DNA from: Diphasiastrum complanatum
Lineage: Eukaryota; Streptophyta; Lycopodiopsida; Lycopodiales; Lycopodiaceae
Direction of reading: 5' to 3'
Length of the DNA: 64,000 nucleotides
NCBI GenBank assembly: GCA_029204225.1
Contig: CM055097.1
Coordinates: 31,137,599 to 31,201,598 of the forward strand
A program made the translations under genes and the position numbers. The number at the start of each line of letters is the position of its first letter. Position 1 is the first letter of the stretch. Positions 1-12,263 of the stretch are shown one piece after another. The notes below the pieces were generated by a model. It was not told the origin of the DNA and did not search any database. It worked only from the letters and a program-made list of their open reading frames with translations.

Positions 1-535
1 TTTCATAAAGAATGATAAAAGTACAAAGAAATTAATGCATTAGCATAGCCTCCTCCGCGAGTTAGAGAGAGAGTGCAAAATTCAAGCATACAAGGTTAAA
101 GATCCAAATTGACAAGAAGTAGCTTCAATGCTTGGTTCATCATAAAAAATTGTGAGAGAACCCTCATACATTTGTGGTGGATGGAATAACTCGTGGTAGA
201 GCTAGCATTCATCTACTTTGTTCCACATCTAAAAGTGCAAACTAACAAATTATGACATATGTCACTTTACTTGCATATCTATCTACCTACTTTTACCATG
301 TGGCAATTTCTAAACTAGAATTGTCCAAATCACTATGCATGTGTCCATTACACTTTGTGTATGCTTTGCATGTCACTTTGGAACACTTACAACATTTGCA
401 TGTGATATGACTCGTGTTTCTACAAGCCTATAATTGACATTTCTATGTCAAACTTCTATATGCATGTTGTACTTGACCAACTAGATCTCATATAGCCATG
501 TAGCTCGAGTTTCCTCTAGGCCAAATTTGGCTTTT
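1..535. other. No gene seen
   Basis: AT-rich sequence with no sustained reading frame and no recognisable motif. It could be the 3' continuation of the decayed gypsy-like element that lies just to the right on the minus strand. Confidence 0.4.
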
Positions 536-2200
536 TTAATATAGAACATTACATACATGTAGAGAAAACTTTATCACAAACAAAGATAGATGATTTTCCA
601 TTTTCAACAGTACATCTATAGGAGCTACTTCTCTCGATGATTTTTTCCATTTCATGACCGTATTGTAATGTTGCTTCACTTGCTTCTTCGTCATCGGTCC
701 TGCAGCCTTTTCTTCATTCAATACAACTACTTTAGGCAGTTTTATTGTTGGTTCTTCAGGAATATCTCGGATTCCAATCTCATAGGATCCATATGATTTA
801 GGATCTGCTCATCTGTAAGTTTTGCATTTTCATCGTAAGACAAGGCGTGACTGACATGGATGAGTTCATCTTCAATCGGATCTGTTGATATCCAATCTAC
901 GTTCATCATGTTCACTGAAAAAGTGATTGGCGTATCCAAAGTTCGGTTTGGTGAAGGAATCTCGCTCAAATCAGATTGACTATCTCGTTGACACATATAG
1001 CCTGCTATACAATCCACTGTTGCAAGAACTTGGTTCCAATTGACAATATCAATTTGAGAGTCATAATGAACTCCCAAATTCTTTACATGTTGATCATATG
1101 TATGATATGTTTTGTTGGTGAATAATCATCCTCTTTTTGGACTACTGGCTTGATAGTCCAAGTGATTGGATCAACTTTGATTGCATGTTTCACGATTCTC
1201 AAAAGTGATTTTTTTGGTGCCCCATTTGTAGGTAGTAGGTCCTTGATATCAAAGCTTAGCATGCATTTACTGGATAATTCGAGGAATAAACAAGAAAAAA
1301 GTTGTTTCGTGTTCCATAGAATTGCACAGATGACAAATAGTATTCGTCATTCGTTGTTTCAATATTGGCGTGATTTCTCGCACAAATTGAACTCACCAGA
1401 CATTTTTTCGACTAGAAAAGGTCTTAGCAAACTTTTCTGTTGTGTTGCTACTCTTACCATGCACCACTTCCAAAGCTTTCAACTTCTCATTGAACTGAGA
1501 CTGCATCTTATCTAGCTGCATCTGCTACTTTTGAACAAGTTTCTCGAACTCGTTCATCATCAATTCCGCAGTAGCATTAATATACGTGGATGCAATAGTA
1601 GTGGATGTAGTAGTGGTTTTCCCTGTTGTATATGATAGCATTCCAATATTTGGTTCGTCATCAGAATCTTCATCCTCCTCTCGTATCTCATCATATTCAA
1701 TAGCATTTTATAAAGAAATATACTTAGTATGGTGTTTCAGCTCGTGTCCAATCCTCTTAGGTAGACCTGCTAAAAATCACATGATCATAGCATCGTCATT
1801 AATTAAATCAGAATCACACTCAGATTTGAGGTGCTTAACTCGTTCAATATAATCTCGTACTCCCTCTCTCTTTCTCATTTTAATTTTACTTAAAAGTAAA
1901 AAAGGATCTTCCATAAATTTTCTTGGTTTAAATCTTGTGACGAGGACTTGCTTAACAACTTCCCAATCTGTACGTTCTGTTTCATCTTGGTTATAAAACC
2001 AATCTTGTGCTGCTCCTGTTAAGACCATAGGAAATAGCTTAAGTTTATCTTTTGGAAAAACTTTGCCATTATATACCTCACATGATTCAGAATAGATTTT
2101 GGGAAATCTGACAGGATTCGGATAACTTATTATATTTTGGTATCTCTAATCGTGGTGATCTTCTAACGACAATTGGTGGAATGTCCATTGTGAATGAATT
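536..2200 (-). pseudogene. Decayed Ty3/gypsy-like gag and downstream fragment
   Basis: The minus frame at 1777-2028 reads as a retrotransposon gag core: the segment LTGAAQDWFYN, then a TRF..R stretch and KMRKREGVRDYIERVKHL, the pattern of the plant gypsy gag family. The coding signal continues leftwards past a stop near 1777 (..FLAGLPKRIGHELK..) to about 1380. Further down, 742-1077 and 536-721 are open on the same strand and may be later gag or protease-region pieces, but I see no DSG-type protease motif or zinc knuckle. Several stops and frame changes make it non-functional. The orientation fits the primer-binding site at about 3.54 kb, so this looks like the 5' internal part of one minus-strand element. 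Confidence 0.65.
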
Positions 2201-3532
2201 CAATCAGACAATGAGATTGGATCTAGATTTTTCAATCAAATCCTATCTCAGATCAAATCTGTAAAAATTCTATCACTTGACAATAATCAGATTTCTGATT
2301 TTTTTGGAATGATCAAGCGATCGACACTTCTAAAATCAAACTTTTTTGGAATCAAATAAAAAATGTAACAGAATGTCCCAAAAATTTGACAGTGGCTAGA
2401 TCTACTAGATAAGAACCTATAAATAGTACAGACAAAGATTCTCTAGGTGAAGAATGACTTGGCGAAGGTTCTTCACTGTTATTTTGGATAAAAAATCATT
2501 GATCTTGTTATTTTTTGACAAATCTGACAAAAACAACCTTTGCCAACTTCATAGTGGATAAATTTGACACAAATAAAAATAGGGTAGAACTAGCAAAGGT
2601 TTTTTCTTATGAACAATAAGGTTTTTATAGCTTGGCAAGGATAAAATTAGACTTTTTGGATGATCTTGACAGATCTACTAACCTTAGCCGAAGTCCAAAA
2701 TTATGACATACGATAGTTAGAATCCTCAAAAAAGTAGGCAAAGGTTCAAGAGAAATATTATTATTTTTGCAAAAAAGTGGTCTTTTTGACAAAAATAGAT
2801 CAATATGACTACTGGCCTTGTCTTAACATTCGTCGAACTTGCTGATTATAAAAAAATAGTAAGTCGGACTAACACTGACTCTAGCGAATGTTTAGGCAAA
2901 GGTTCTTCTTGGAGAACTAATTTTTTTTGTAGAAAGGAATAATTTTTTCACAAAAAATTACCAACAACTAGATGAACAGTTACTTTGGCCTTTTATTTTT
3001 GGTATAAATCTTTGCCAACCTCACAGTAGACAGATCTGAATCACACCTATGTGCTGTACATCGGGCAAAGGTTCTTTTTCTATTTTTTTAGAGTTTTTGG
3101 TAGTTTTTTTAATTGTTTTTGTTCTGTTTCTAAAAATCTGCTGGGAATTAATCTTTGCTCTTAAATCTAAAGATATTCTGTATGAAATCGATCGTGCATG
3201 CAACTCGACAAAGGTTCGTTTCCAGAGAGCAAGAAGTTATCAAGTCTATTGATGAAATTGCCTTCTTCTTCACCAAATATGACAAAAATGAACAATTTTG
3301 TTATTTTATCTGATTTCTCATATCCAAATGGATCTTAAAAATTGTGATCTGTATGGCTTTCCCTACTCAACAATCAAATTAGATTTCAAACAAGAAAATC
3401 CACTCAAATCAAGCAAAAAAGCTCCCAATTTAACCTTAAGTTGCAATTTTAACCCTATTGATGCCAAAACAAAATGCCTAAATGTAAGCTAACATTCATC
3501 CAAACATGTTGCAAACTAAAAAATTAGTGTAG
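2201..3532 (-). other. Putative 5' leader of the gypsy-like element, with repeated motif
   Basis: There is no credible coding frame; the short ORFs here overlap on opposite strands. The stretch lies between the primer-binding site and gag of the minus-strand element, so it is probably untranslated leader. A motif close to GGCAAAGGTTC, or its complement, recurs near 2462, 2545, 2598, 2734, 2895, 3011, 3065 and 3203. Confidence 0.45.
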
Positions 3533-3553
3533 CTCCTCAGCAACGGCGCCAAA
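3533..3553 (-). other. Primer-binding site, tRNA-Asp type
   Basis: On the minus strand the sequence reads TTGGCGCCGTTGCTGAGGAG, matching the TGGCGCCGTTGCCG signature next to the 5' LTR of many plant gypsy (Athila/Tat-type) elements. It directly abuts a TG dinucleotide that would be the edge of the LTR. Confidence 0.7.
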
Positions 3554-3554
3554 T

Positions 3555-4330
3555 TGTAGTGGGCTATTTTTATTCTAGCCTCAACCCTAGATCCAAGCTC
3601 ACAAGCATCAAGGATACGAGGTTAGTTGTCATGCGGGGGTTCGTTCCCATGAGAGCGATAGCATATTCCAAAATACAGCATGTACATACTAATATTAAGA
3701 TCCATTAACACTAAGCATTAACACTAGATCCATTAACGCTACAATCATTAACACTACAATCATTAACCCTATTTCACAATGATAGAAACTCGCCCCTCTC
3801 TCTCCTCTTCTCTCTTATCAAAAGCATAAGAACATTTAATCCCAATAAACATCAAATCCAACAATTAGAATACAAAGGAAGCTTGAGAGATGGAGGAAGA
3901 GAGATAGAGAGCAAAGACATTCTTGATCCATTCCATAAGAGGGCCAACCTGCTTGTATTGAAATGAAGAGAAAACATGTACAATGATTTGAATTAACCAC
4001 TTATATAGTGGATTGAGGATCTGGGTGCCTCAATTCCTATTGACTATTTCTAACCTAAGCATTTAAAAAGTGGAGGGAACCCATTCATTAATTGGAGAAC
4101 CCAATTTAAAAACAAATTTTGGTGGGAACCCCTATTTTATTCACTAACTTGACTTTTAGGCCCTACGACATTAAAAGTCCTGCAAAAAGGCCTAAAGTCC
4201 TTTTATTGACTTTCTAATTGATCAAATCTCTATGTGATCATCGGGTTGGACTTACATACGCAGGGTGCCAAATCCCTCTCACGTATTAACTAGGGTTAGG
4301 GTTGCCTTGGGATCCGCAAACCCTCCAACA
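3555..4330 (-). repeat. Putative 5' LTR of the gypsy-like element
   Basis: Bounded by TGTAGTGG at the primer-site side and CCTCCAACA at the far side, giving the TGT..ACA ends expected of an LTR, about 776 bp. The interior is non-coding and contains CT-rich and TTAACACTA-type short repeats. The partner LTR is not in the window, so the outer edge is a guess based on the terminal bases. Confidence 0.45.
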
Positions 4331-5340
4331 GGGTTGAGTGTGGATATTCAGTTAGTACTTGGTTTTGATGCTTACTTTGAGGTTACCAATCTTGTTTAAT
4401 GGTGATTGAAGGTAGTTGAAATTTTGTTGATGTATAGTTGATTGTTGTGATAAGCATGGAATGGTTTTGGATTGAGGTTCTTGGATGAGAGGTAATTACA
4501 TGTTGTTTTCTTCTAGGAGTTGTCCATTTGTGGTTTGTGGTAAATGCATGAGAGTGAAGTGTAGTATGTTTGAGAGAGTTGTTGGAAATGTGTTGCTAAG
4601 TGTTGCTTGTTTGAGGATGCTTGGAAGTCAATGAATTGAAAGTGATGGTAATCAGTTTGGGAGCTTGCTTGCAGCTTGAGAGAGCCTCATTGTCAAGTGG
4701 GAGGTGTTGCAAGATGGGATAGGCTGTGTTTGGAAGAGATTTTTTTTATTAAGGAGCTTGTCATTGAGTTCTTGGGTTTGCTTTCTTTCGATGTGTACTC
4801 ATGATAAGTTGGGATCTTTTAGTTCGTGTGTGTTTGTTATTCTTCCATCTATGAGAGTAGGTTTGAATCATAAGTTAAGAATCTTCTCAAATCAATTGAT
4901 CATGATCTATGTCATTCCATCTTTCATGATAAAAGAGTTATCTTTCGAGCCATGTAGGTACTAAGTACCTCTTAGTATTTTCTTTCATTCTACTGATGAT
5001 TGTCATGCTGGACCATAAAATCATTCCTATTGAGAACTCATCAAATAACCTTGTTGCTCATTGATCTATGAGGAATAATCATAGATCATTTTTTGGAATC
5101 GATGAGAGCTCACATGCGTTCACATTTGAGACAGACAATAATAATGGCTAATCATGATTTTGTTAGTAGATTATAAGATTGTGAAAGCTACTTTCAAGCT
5201 AGCATTTTTTCACACTTCAAGACTTTTTTGTGTGTACAATGTGCAGTTGGTTTTGAACTCGTAGTTTCAATTGAGCTATCACTTCTAAAGGTTCATACTT
5301 CAACCCTTCTGCCTGCATTTTGAGATTTCACAGACTTGCT
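4331..5340. other. No gene seen
   Basis: G/T-rich then AT-rich sequence. The longest frame (4704-4964, plus) has no recognisable domain and no supporting context. Nothing here can be assigned. Confidence 0.4.
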
Positions 5341-5342
5341 AC

Positions 5343-5419
5343 GGCCAACCAGGACCTACCTGATTTGCGGCCTATGTAGGCCAACCAGGACCTAACTACT
5401 TGATTTGCGGCCCATGTTG
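5343..5419. repeat. Two-copy tandem repeat
   Basis: GGCCAACCAGGACCTA followed by TGATTTGCGGCC occurs twice in succession (about 36 and 41 bp). The second copy carries a small ACTA insertion. Confidence 0.8.
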
Positions 5420-5764
5420 TTAATTGCCAACAATAAAATTGTCAATTTTGAAAGTGTTTTTTTTTTCTTCTTTTTCATCATTTATGGAGAGTGTTAACCA
5501 AATCCGACCTCTATGAAACACCAAAGCGGGCCGTCCACCATCCGTGGTTGAAATACACTGCCTTGGTTAAGAGTCGTACTAGTCACACCCACCGTCGGAA
5601 ATGCCTAGCGAAATACCACCGCTTATCAAACAAGGCAGTGCATATAACTTGCACCCCATGAACACTCTATACAGCAAGAAAATATAACAAAAAAGAAGAA
5701 GACACCCCCATATCAAATTTCATGAGCACTAGCCTTTTTGCCAAACACCTCCTGTATGATCTTC

Positions 5765-6225
5765 TAAGGGCATAGCCTTACCATTGAGAATCACAAGACT
5801 TTAAAGGCACGTATTCATACACTAAAGTCCATACTTTATCAAAGGTCATGATCCTAGAGTTAAAGGCTATATCCTAGAAATCTAAAGGCACAGTCCTAAA
5901 ACTTGAAGGAAATACCCCTGAAATGAAGGGCATAATTCACATTTCGAGCCCTTATCTTGCTAGGGACCGAGAACTTGGAATGAGAAGTCGGCCCTAAGCT
6001 TTTAAGGTAGCATCTTGAACATTGGCGGTGCACTCCCTCAACCATAAGGGTGGTGTCTTACATTTTGAGAATTGGACCAAAGAACTTCAAAGGATGGATC
6101 CTTACAAGTCATAGGCTGCACAGTCCGAAACATTCAAGATGGTACCTTAGAACATAGGTAATGCCTTAATCATTGAAGGTGCCCAAACCCTACCAAACCT
6201 ACCTCTTAACCATTAAGGACTATCT
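5765..6225. repeat. Degenerate ~22-bp minisatellite
   Basis: A loose unit close to AAGGCAYAATCCTARAACTTG recurs at roughly 20-24 bp spacing, for example near 5800, 5840, 5860, 5882 and 5907, and with more decay to about 6225. I count somewhere between 15 and 20 recognisable units. No reading frame stays open across it. Confidence 0.55.
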
Positions 6226-6477
6226 GAAAGCTGAATTGATGGAGAAAGAGACATTAGTGAGATCATAGCATGAACTAGCAGTCAGAGATTTGAGAACAGA
6301 AACATGAACCTAGATAGCTAGCGGATCATCGAACCAAAGTGCTAGCACCCCCTCCTTACAATCGTACTTCTGAGAGCCTGGAAAACTCTCATCGGCTCGG
6401 GAGCACGAGGTAACAAAGAAGGCCCTCAAGATTGGATGTGGCAGGTCATATGTTACTCACGTAGGGCATAATCACCA

Positions 6478-6783
6478 TCAGTGGTGGTTCCCCTTGATCC
6501 TTTTAGGACTTTTTGGTTGGTGGACTAATCCCCTGTCGAAAAATACCCTAACAGGCTTTGAGTCAGAACTAGATTCAGAAGACGTAGATTTCGATGTGTC
6601 TAAAGGATTTGGCAAATTAGCAAACTTCTCCTCGAAGAAATTTACAAATGATAAAGAGGCATTATAGAGGTTATCAAAAGCTTGTGGGCTTAATTTATTT
6701 CTTACAGACAAATTTTGTAAACTCTCAAGATACTGATTTTGAGCTTTCCTATAAGCTTCTAACTGCTTTCCCATTTTATCCAT
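6478..6783 (-). pseudogene. Short gag-like ORF, second gypsy-like element
   Basis: A 101-residue frame begins about 100 nt downstream (in element orientation) of the primer-site-like sequence near 6.89 kb, where a gag gene would start. It is hydrophilic, with a helical N-terminus (KQLEAYRKAQNQYLESLQ) and a Ser-rich stretch. I do not recognise a conserved gag core, so the call rests on position. It is far shorter than a normal gag and is probably a truncated relic. Confidence 0.35.
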
Positions 6784-6886
6784 TTTTGTTCAATGGTTAC
6801 GTCCGGTTAACCTTGCGCATACATTACATGAACAAAGATTCATAGAAGACTTGGTACACTTAAAAATCACAAAAGATGAGATTTGT

Positions 6887-6906
6887 CTCCTCGGCAATGA
6901 TGCCAA
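6887..6906 (-). other. Decayed primer-binding site, tRNA-Asp type
   Basis: The minus strand reads TTGGCATCATTGCCGAGGAG. This matches the site at 3533-3553 apart from changes that mostly fit deamination of CpG positions. It is followed at 6911 by TGTGGTGGCC, like the TGTAGTGGGC edge of the other LTR. Confidence 0.55.
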
Positions 6907-6910
6907 GTTA

Positions 6911-8890
6911 TGTGGTGGCCTATTCGTTATAGCTTTCCACGATAATGGTAAAAATGTGTAGTATAAAAGGTATATCGTTCCCCTAGAGAGAGATAAATCT
7001 TCTCTTTTGAATTATAAGTGTAAAATGAATAATTTCGGAGGTAAGGTATGTGATATTCACGGTTGAGTACCACGATGAAAAGGCTGATTATCCACAGATA
7101 TTGGTATAAATTGACATCCAGTAACACCAATGTGAAACGATATGGTCAAGAATTTAGAGTGAAGATGGTACTTTATCTTTCAGACAACCAGGATAAATAA
7201 TAATAAGATTTCAATCCACTTAATCTCACATTTTCTTCTATAAGAATAAGACGACTAAGACACAATGGTATATGAGGTAAAGGGTTGGATTTCATGAGAA
7301 GTGATGTTATGAAATTGTCACAAACATGTAATTTGTTGACTTTCTTTGGTAAAACATTCAATGGTTTTTGGCTATTCATCATGCAAAGTTATCTATTTCA
7401 CATTTCAAAACTAACAATGTCCTAGCTTTTATATTGCTGTAACATTTATGATATGCAAAATTCTGACTTCACAATATTCATAATTATATAATGTTTATAA
7501 TTTCAAAATATTTATAAGTTTGCTATTTCATATTAATATGCATTATATTCCTCCAAAATTGTTAGAAGAAAGACACATATTAGTAAAAACTAATCTAGAA
7601 CTTTGTGTACTTAATAAATGGAAGACATTGGCCCAACATGTTTTACTGTACCATCGATAAAAGCCTACAAGGGTAGGAGGTAACAAAAGATAAATAATTT
7701 AAACTGTTTTACCTCAAGTCACTAGGAATTGTCACCTCCTTTAGGCAGAATAGGTGATATGACCAATCATATGAAACATGAATGGAGCATCTAAATTACA
7801 AAAGAAATCCCTAACTACATGTAATAGGATCATTTGATATGATGACCCATATTGAAAGAATAAAAAATCAAAGTGGTTCTATATGCTTAAAAGTTTGATA
7901 TAAAAACCTACAAATGTATCATGTCTCATTCCCAATCCATATTCCAAAAACTTGTTAAATAAACAACCTTCGTTCAATTAACTACATAGTTTTAAATCCC
8001 AAAGTACTGAACAAGTCTCAAATTTTCAACAGATCTTCTCCTTATTTTTTCTGCACTATTGTCTTGTTATTGTTCCTAATTTCTTGAATACTACCACTCA
8101 CCTATCTATATGTACTACAATAACACTTCTCGATCAAGTTCTGACTAAAATGATTATCACCATGTAACATAAACATGGAAAATCACAGGTACCTATGACT
8201 ATAACACAAATTTTTTTTAATCTTTTTGATGGAATCAAATCGAAAATGGAACAGGCTGAAAGTTCTATCAATTACTATGTTTAGTTTTGAACGATGTTTG
8301 CAAATTTCGAAACTGTATAAAAAAATAAAAAAAACATCCCACCTTAAATGAATACCTGAGTTTTGATATATAATAAAACAAATTTTCCTCGCATGTGCAA
8401 TTACATAAACCGCACACAATAATATGTGAACATATAGTGTTCATGTAACCAAAATACTAGTTTAAGACAAAGATCAGCTTTTGGTCTTCCTTGCAATATT
8501 TCCAACAAAACTTTGAATCTATAAGCACAAAAACTTTCTAACATATTAAAATATTGACTACAACAATTTTCTTCAACTAGTTTTCTAAACACAACTTTGA
8601 GCCAACTTATATTTTTTTGTTCAAATTCATAAATAACTATGGTACATAGATCAATAAAGATACATAGCAAAATCAATAACATAAATAAATAAATACAATA
8701 ATAACATATCTAATTTACAAAAATTTCAGAATCTTGTATTTTTTAACTAGTGTTTTTTGTTCATAATTTTATCTCTTTCTTTTATCAATATTTGTGTTGC
8801 GCCTACTACTAACATGTCTTTTTATCTGCAGATTATGAAATTCTACATAACAATTGCAATCAAATACAAAACTTTTTTTCTAAAACAAAA
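6911..8890. other. AT-rich stretch; left end probably LTR
   Basis: The first several hundred bases would be the 5' LTR of the element whose primer site lies at 6.89 kb; no partner LTR is present to fix its end. The rest is very AT-rich with small overlapping frames on both strands and no recognisable domain. Confidence 0.35.
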
Positions 8891-8892
8891 AC

Positions 8893-9429
8893 ATGACAAC
8901 TCCAACAAACGGTGATATTGTAAAAAATTCTAATATTCATGAACAAAACAGAAATTGGACACCTATAATGACAGTTGCATTAAAAACATTGCTTGAAACT
9001 CATCCTACTTATACTTGAAAACAAATTATGATAGAATTCCATCACATTTTTTGAAACAGAACATACTTCCGCAACTATATTTTATTGTATTAGAATACTT
9101 AAAAAAGAAGCTCGTTATCAACATGGACATGTGATATGACAAACTATATTGAAGAACTTGTTCAACAAGCACCAGCATTATTCAAAAAACATATCATTAA
9201 CAAATTCCAAACAAGATTTCCTATTGCTCTAATGAAAAACGAACGTATTTTATATCGTATACGAAAAGCATTAAATAGCAATAATTACATAAACAGTACA
9301 CGTATCACAAATATAAGCAACTCTTCTCAAAAAGTTAGACTCAACAAACAATATTGGACTCACGATTTAATATTAGTTATTAGACAATTAATTTTACAAT
9401 ACTTGACAAGTCAAGACCAAACCCTTTGA
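8893..9429 (+). pseudogene. Unrecognised basic ORF with decayed N-terminal extension
   Basis: The open part (9136-9429, 97 residues) is rich in Asn, Ile, Arg and Lys, with ALFKKHIINKFQ and ERILYRIRKALN segments that could form helices. The same frame extends upstream to an ATG at 8893, interrupted by TGA, TGA, TAG and TAA codons; the two TGA codons could be decayed Trp. A frameshift near 9085-9110 is an alternative. I recognise no family. It may be a relic of a DNA-binding or mobile-element protein, but nothing seen proves that. Confidence 0.3.
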
Positions 9430-9913
9430 ACCCTTCAATTTATAGCATAACATGTAAGAAAAAAGCTGTATAAAGTCTTACAATATAGAGTACCATAAAG
9501 CGAAGCAAGTTTTAGGACACTCAGCTATTACCTGCCACCATCCCACAAAACACAACTGCACAAGTTAGTTACGTGAGAAAGATAAGTGTCATAGCTGAGC
9601 ATCATGTGTTATCCATGTCCAAAAAAAGATTAACTACAGGTTGGGAAGCTAAGTCGTGGTTTCCGGCTCCCTTTGGGATGCCTGCGCTACAATATTTGCT
9701 TCTTGTGTGATTGTGAAATTTGATGAAAATCTTTCGACAATACTTATTTGCAGCTTGACAACACTGCTAGGAAAAATAAATACAGAAAAAAAAAAATTCA
9801 AAAAAGTAAAAATAGAAATTTTTAAAAAGCTACATATGTACAAAGATCATATATATAGAGGTGGCTTGAGTTCCTAACTTATTTATCATGTGGATAGAGT
9901 TGTGGCCTTATCA

Positions 9914-9925
9914 GCTCTGATACCA
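9914..9925 (-). other. Copia-type primer-binding site (orphan)
   Basis: GCTCTGATACCA is the complement of TGGTATCAGAGC, the initiator-tRNA-Met site used by copia elements. It is followed two bases later by TGATGGAATGG at 9928, a possible LTR edge. The expected minus-strand gag to its left is not visible, so this is a relic or a chance match. Confidence 0.5.
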
Positions 9926-9927
9926 CC

Positions 9928-11050
9928 TGATGGAATGGAACGAAAGGATGATTGTAATTAAAAATAATACATCCAATCTTCCCTATCATGCATTTTATAA
10001 TTAGCAATACATTCTGCCCTTTAACAAAACCGTATAAAGACAGATGCCATACTGGTCAGTACAAGAGCAAAAAGAATGTATTAAGTTCACATAAGCTTTC
10101 TACATGTACAAAGCTATCTTTCATTATATAGATAACAAGAGACATGACTTTAGCATTAGTGCTAGGTACTAGGGCAAATCCATGCCATACTAGCCCCAGG
10201 TGCTCCCACGAAAGTCGTAGGGAGTCCAAGCACCTTATGGCTTGGGCAAATCCATGCCGTACAAGCGCGCCAAGGTCAAGCTCTTACAAAATTCACAACT
10301 TACTCAAAAGAAACCACTCTTAAGTCCAATATATCATGTCGTTGTTATAAGTGTTATAACTAACAACTTATCAGTTTAAAAGATGATAAACGCAAGTACT
10401 CTTCGTAACTATTTATAAGAGTAATAATCTAAAGTCTACTGTAAATATCTTGATGTATGCATAAACTGTCACATATTATCGAAAACATCATTCAAATTGG
10501 TGTTACCTCATATGGCTTCATACCTGGATGCGATTTGAAGAGATTTTCAGCGAGCTACACATCTCCAATCACTTTAAGCAAGATCTTCCTGATATACTAG
10601 TAATTACACACCGAGAATAATGAGTTAAAGGTAGCGTGTTATGGTTATAAGAGTATCGTATCGTAAAAAAGATGTTAATCGTCAATAGAACGTCATTCGT
10701 TTTGCAAGCCGGTGTTGGTATCTTAAAAAGCCATAAACACGTCTTTACATTACTTCATATCTTGATTTCCAGCACATTTTGCAAATAGTACAATTGTTTT
10801 GGTATCATTATTTTCAAGGTTGATACTACTAATATTGCTTAATAGAACCTGTCAATATGATAACCAGAGACACTACATTATATTACAATTCTTATGAACA
10901 ACCATGTATTTCATTCTCTATCAATGTTAGTATGTGCAATTGAGATAATATAGAAGTACGTTGGGCAGCCAACTGTGAGTAGTATTGAGCCAAAACAGTG
11001 TTATGCATTGCATGTATACTCATATAATATTGCTTTTGATACAAAATAGC
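9928..11050. other. No gene seen; possible LTR of the orphan copia relic
   Basis: Non-coding. GGGCAAATCCATGCC occurs twice (about 10173 and 10254), an ~80-bp spaced direct repeat. No partner LTR is found in the window. Confidence 0.3.
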
Positions 11051-11054
11051 AGGT

Positions 11055-11174
11055 AGAGCGATGGTGCACTGATCCGCTGTCACCATGCATTCTGAAAAGT
11101 GAGAATATGCACAAAGAGCGATGGTGTATTGACTCGCTGTCAGCATGCATTCTTAAAAAGCGGAAATCCGCACA
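11055..11174. repeat. 60-bp tandem duplication
   Basis: Two adjacent 60-bp units each start AGAGCGATGGTG, with CGCTGTCA.CATGCATTCT in the middle. They differ at roughly ten positions. Read on the minus strand they are in frame and encode a repeated peptide (..MHADSES.HHRS..), but no known protein is recognised. Confidence 0.85.
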
Positions 11175-11625
11175 TAAGGCAAGCATCAACTTATACAATC
11201 ATGTAAGAATCTGAAGCATTTCAGGAAGCACGTAGAAGTGCGATCTACCACTCCATAGTAAAATGCTGGCCAACAGCCCATTACTTTACCAAAGTAACCT
11301 CAAAGCTATACATTCATCAACGATTTTCCTATCAAGTGTGCCATCACTGTTCAGAAGCAACATTTTCAAATCGATATTAAGTATCATACCTCAGTAATTG
11401 TGGAGGTGTGAGGCTGAGGCAGCGCTCAATTGCAGTAGGAATTCAAGTATCCCACCAAAAAAAAATGGTTTTTTGAAAAAAAAAAGAAATTCTTGGGGGG
11501 TCATCCAACTTAGCATAACAATTTGAGACAATTTAATGGCATTGTTTTTGAAGAGACAACATAAGAAACCTTTCCAACAAAAACTCATGGAGCATTTATA
11601 ATAAAATTTGTATAAAATAGAGTCC

Positions 11626-11628
<3 letters not shown>

Positions 11629-11678
<50 letters not shown>
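11629..11678. repeat. (AG)n microsatellite
   Basis: About 25 uninterrupted AG dinucleotides. Confidence 0.98.
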
Positions 11679-11681
<3 letters not shown>

Positions 11682-12263
11682 TTGCTCCTAAAAGTAGAAT
11701 TTTCATAAAGCATTGGGATGTTGCAGGCTTTGCAAGAGAATGAATGTATTTTTCTTTAGGCTTTCAAGTCAGATAAATGCTTGTGTCTTTTTGCAGTCAA
11801 TCTCTAGTAGATGCATGGTTTCAGTCTGAAGATCTTCGTTGAAGGTAAGAAATTGGGAATGTATACATAGAAATTTAAAGACTTCATTAGGGGATATTAG
11901 AACTCAAAATGGGCCTTTGTCAAGATGTTGTTTTTGACTTGGCATGCTTTCAACGCTTATGTGTCCCAATGAATTTTGTCCATCTGTGACGAACTGTAAT
12001 GGTGGTTGACGGACGAAAATTGTATTTAACTTTCCCGACAAAATTTTCGTGATTTTCAAATATCTTCCAGATTTTTCGAGTGAGGAATGGATTTCTCTTG
12101 ATGCAGCAATTTCAAAAAGTTTTTGATCTAGGCTATATATTGATATTCAGAGTATATTAAAATGTAGCACTAGATCAAAGAATAATAGATTAAGTTGGTA
12201 TCTACCTTTTACTATTTTTGTTGATTTTTTTTTTCCAAATGCAATGTTCGGAAAACGAAAACA

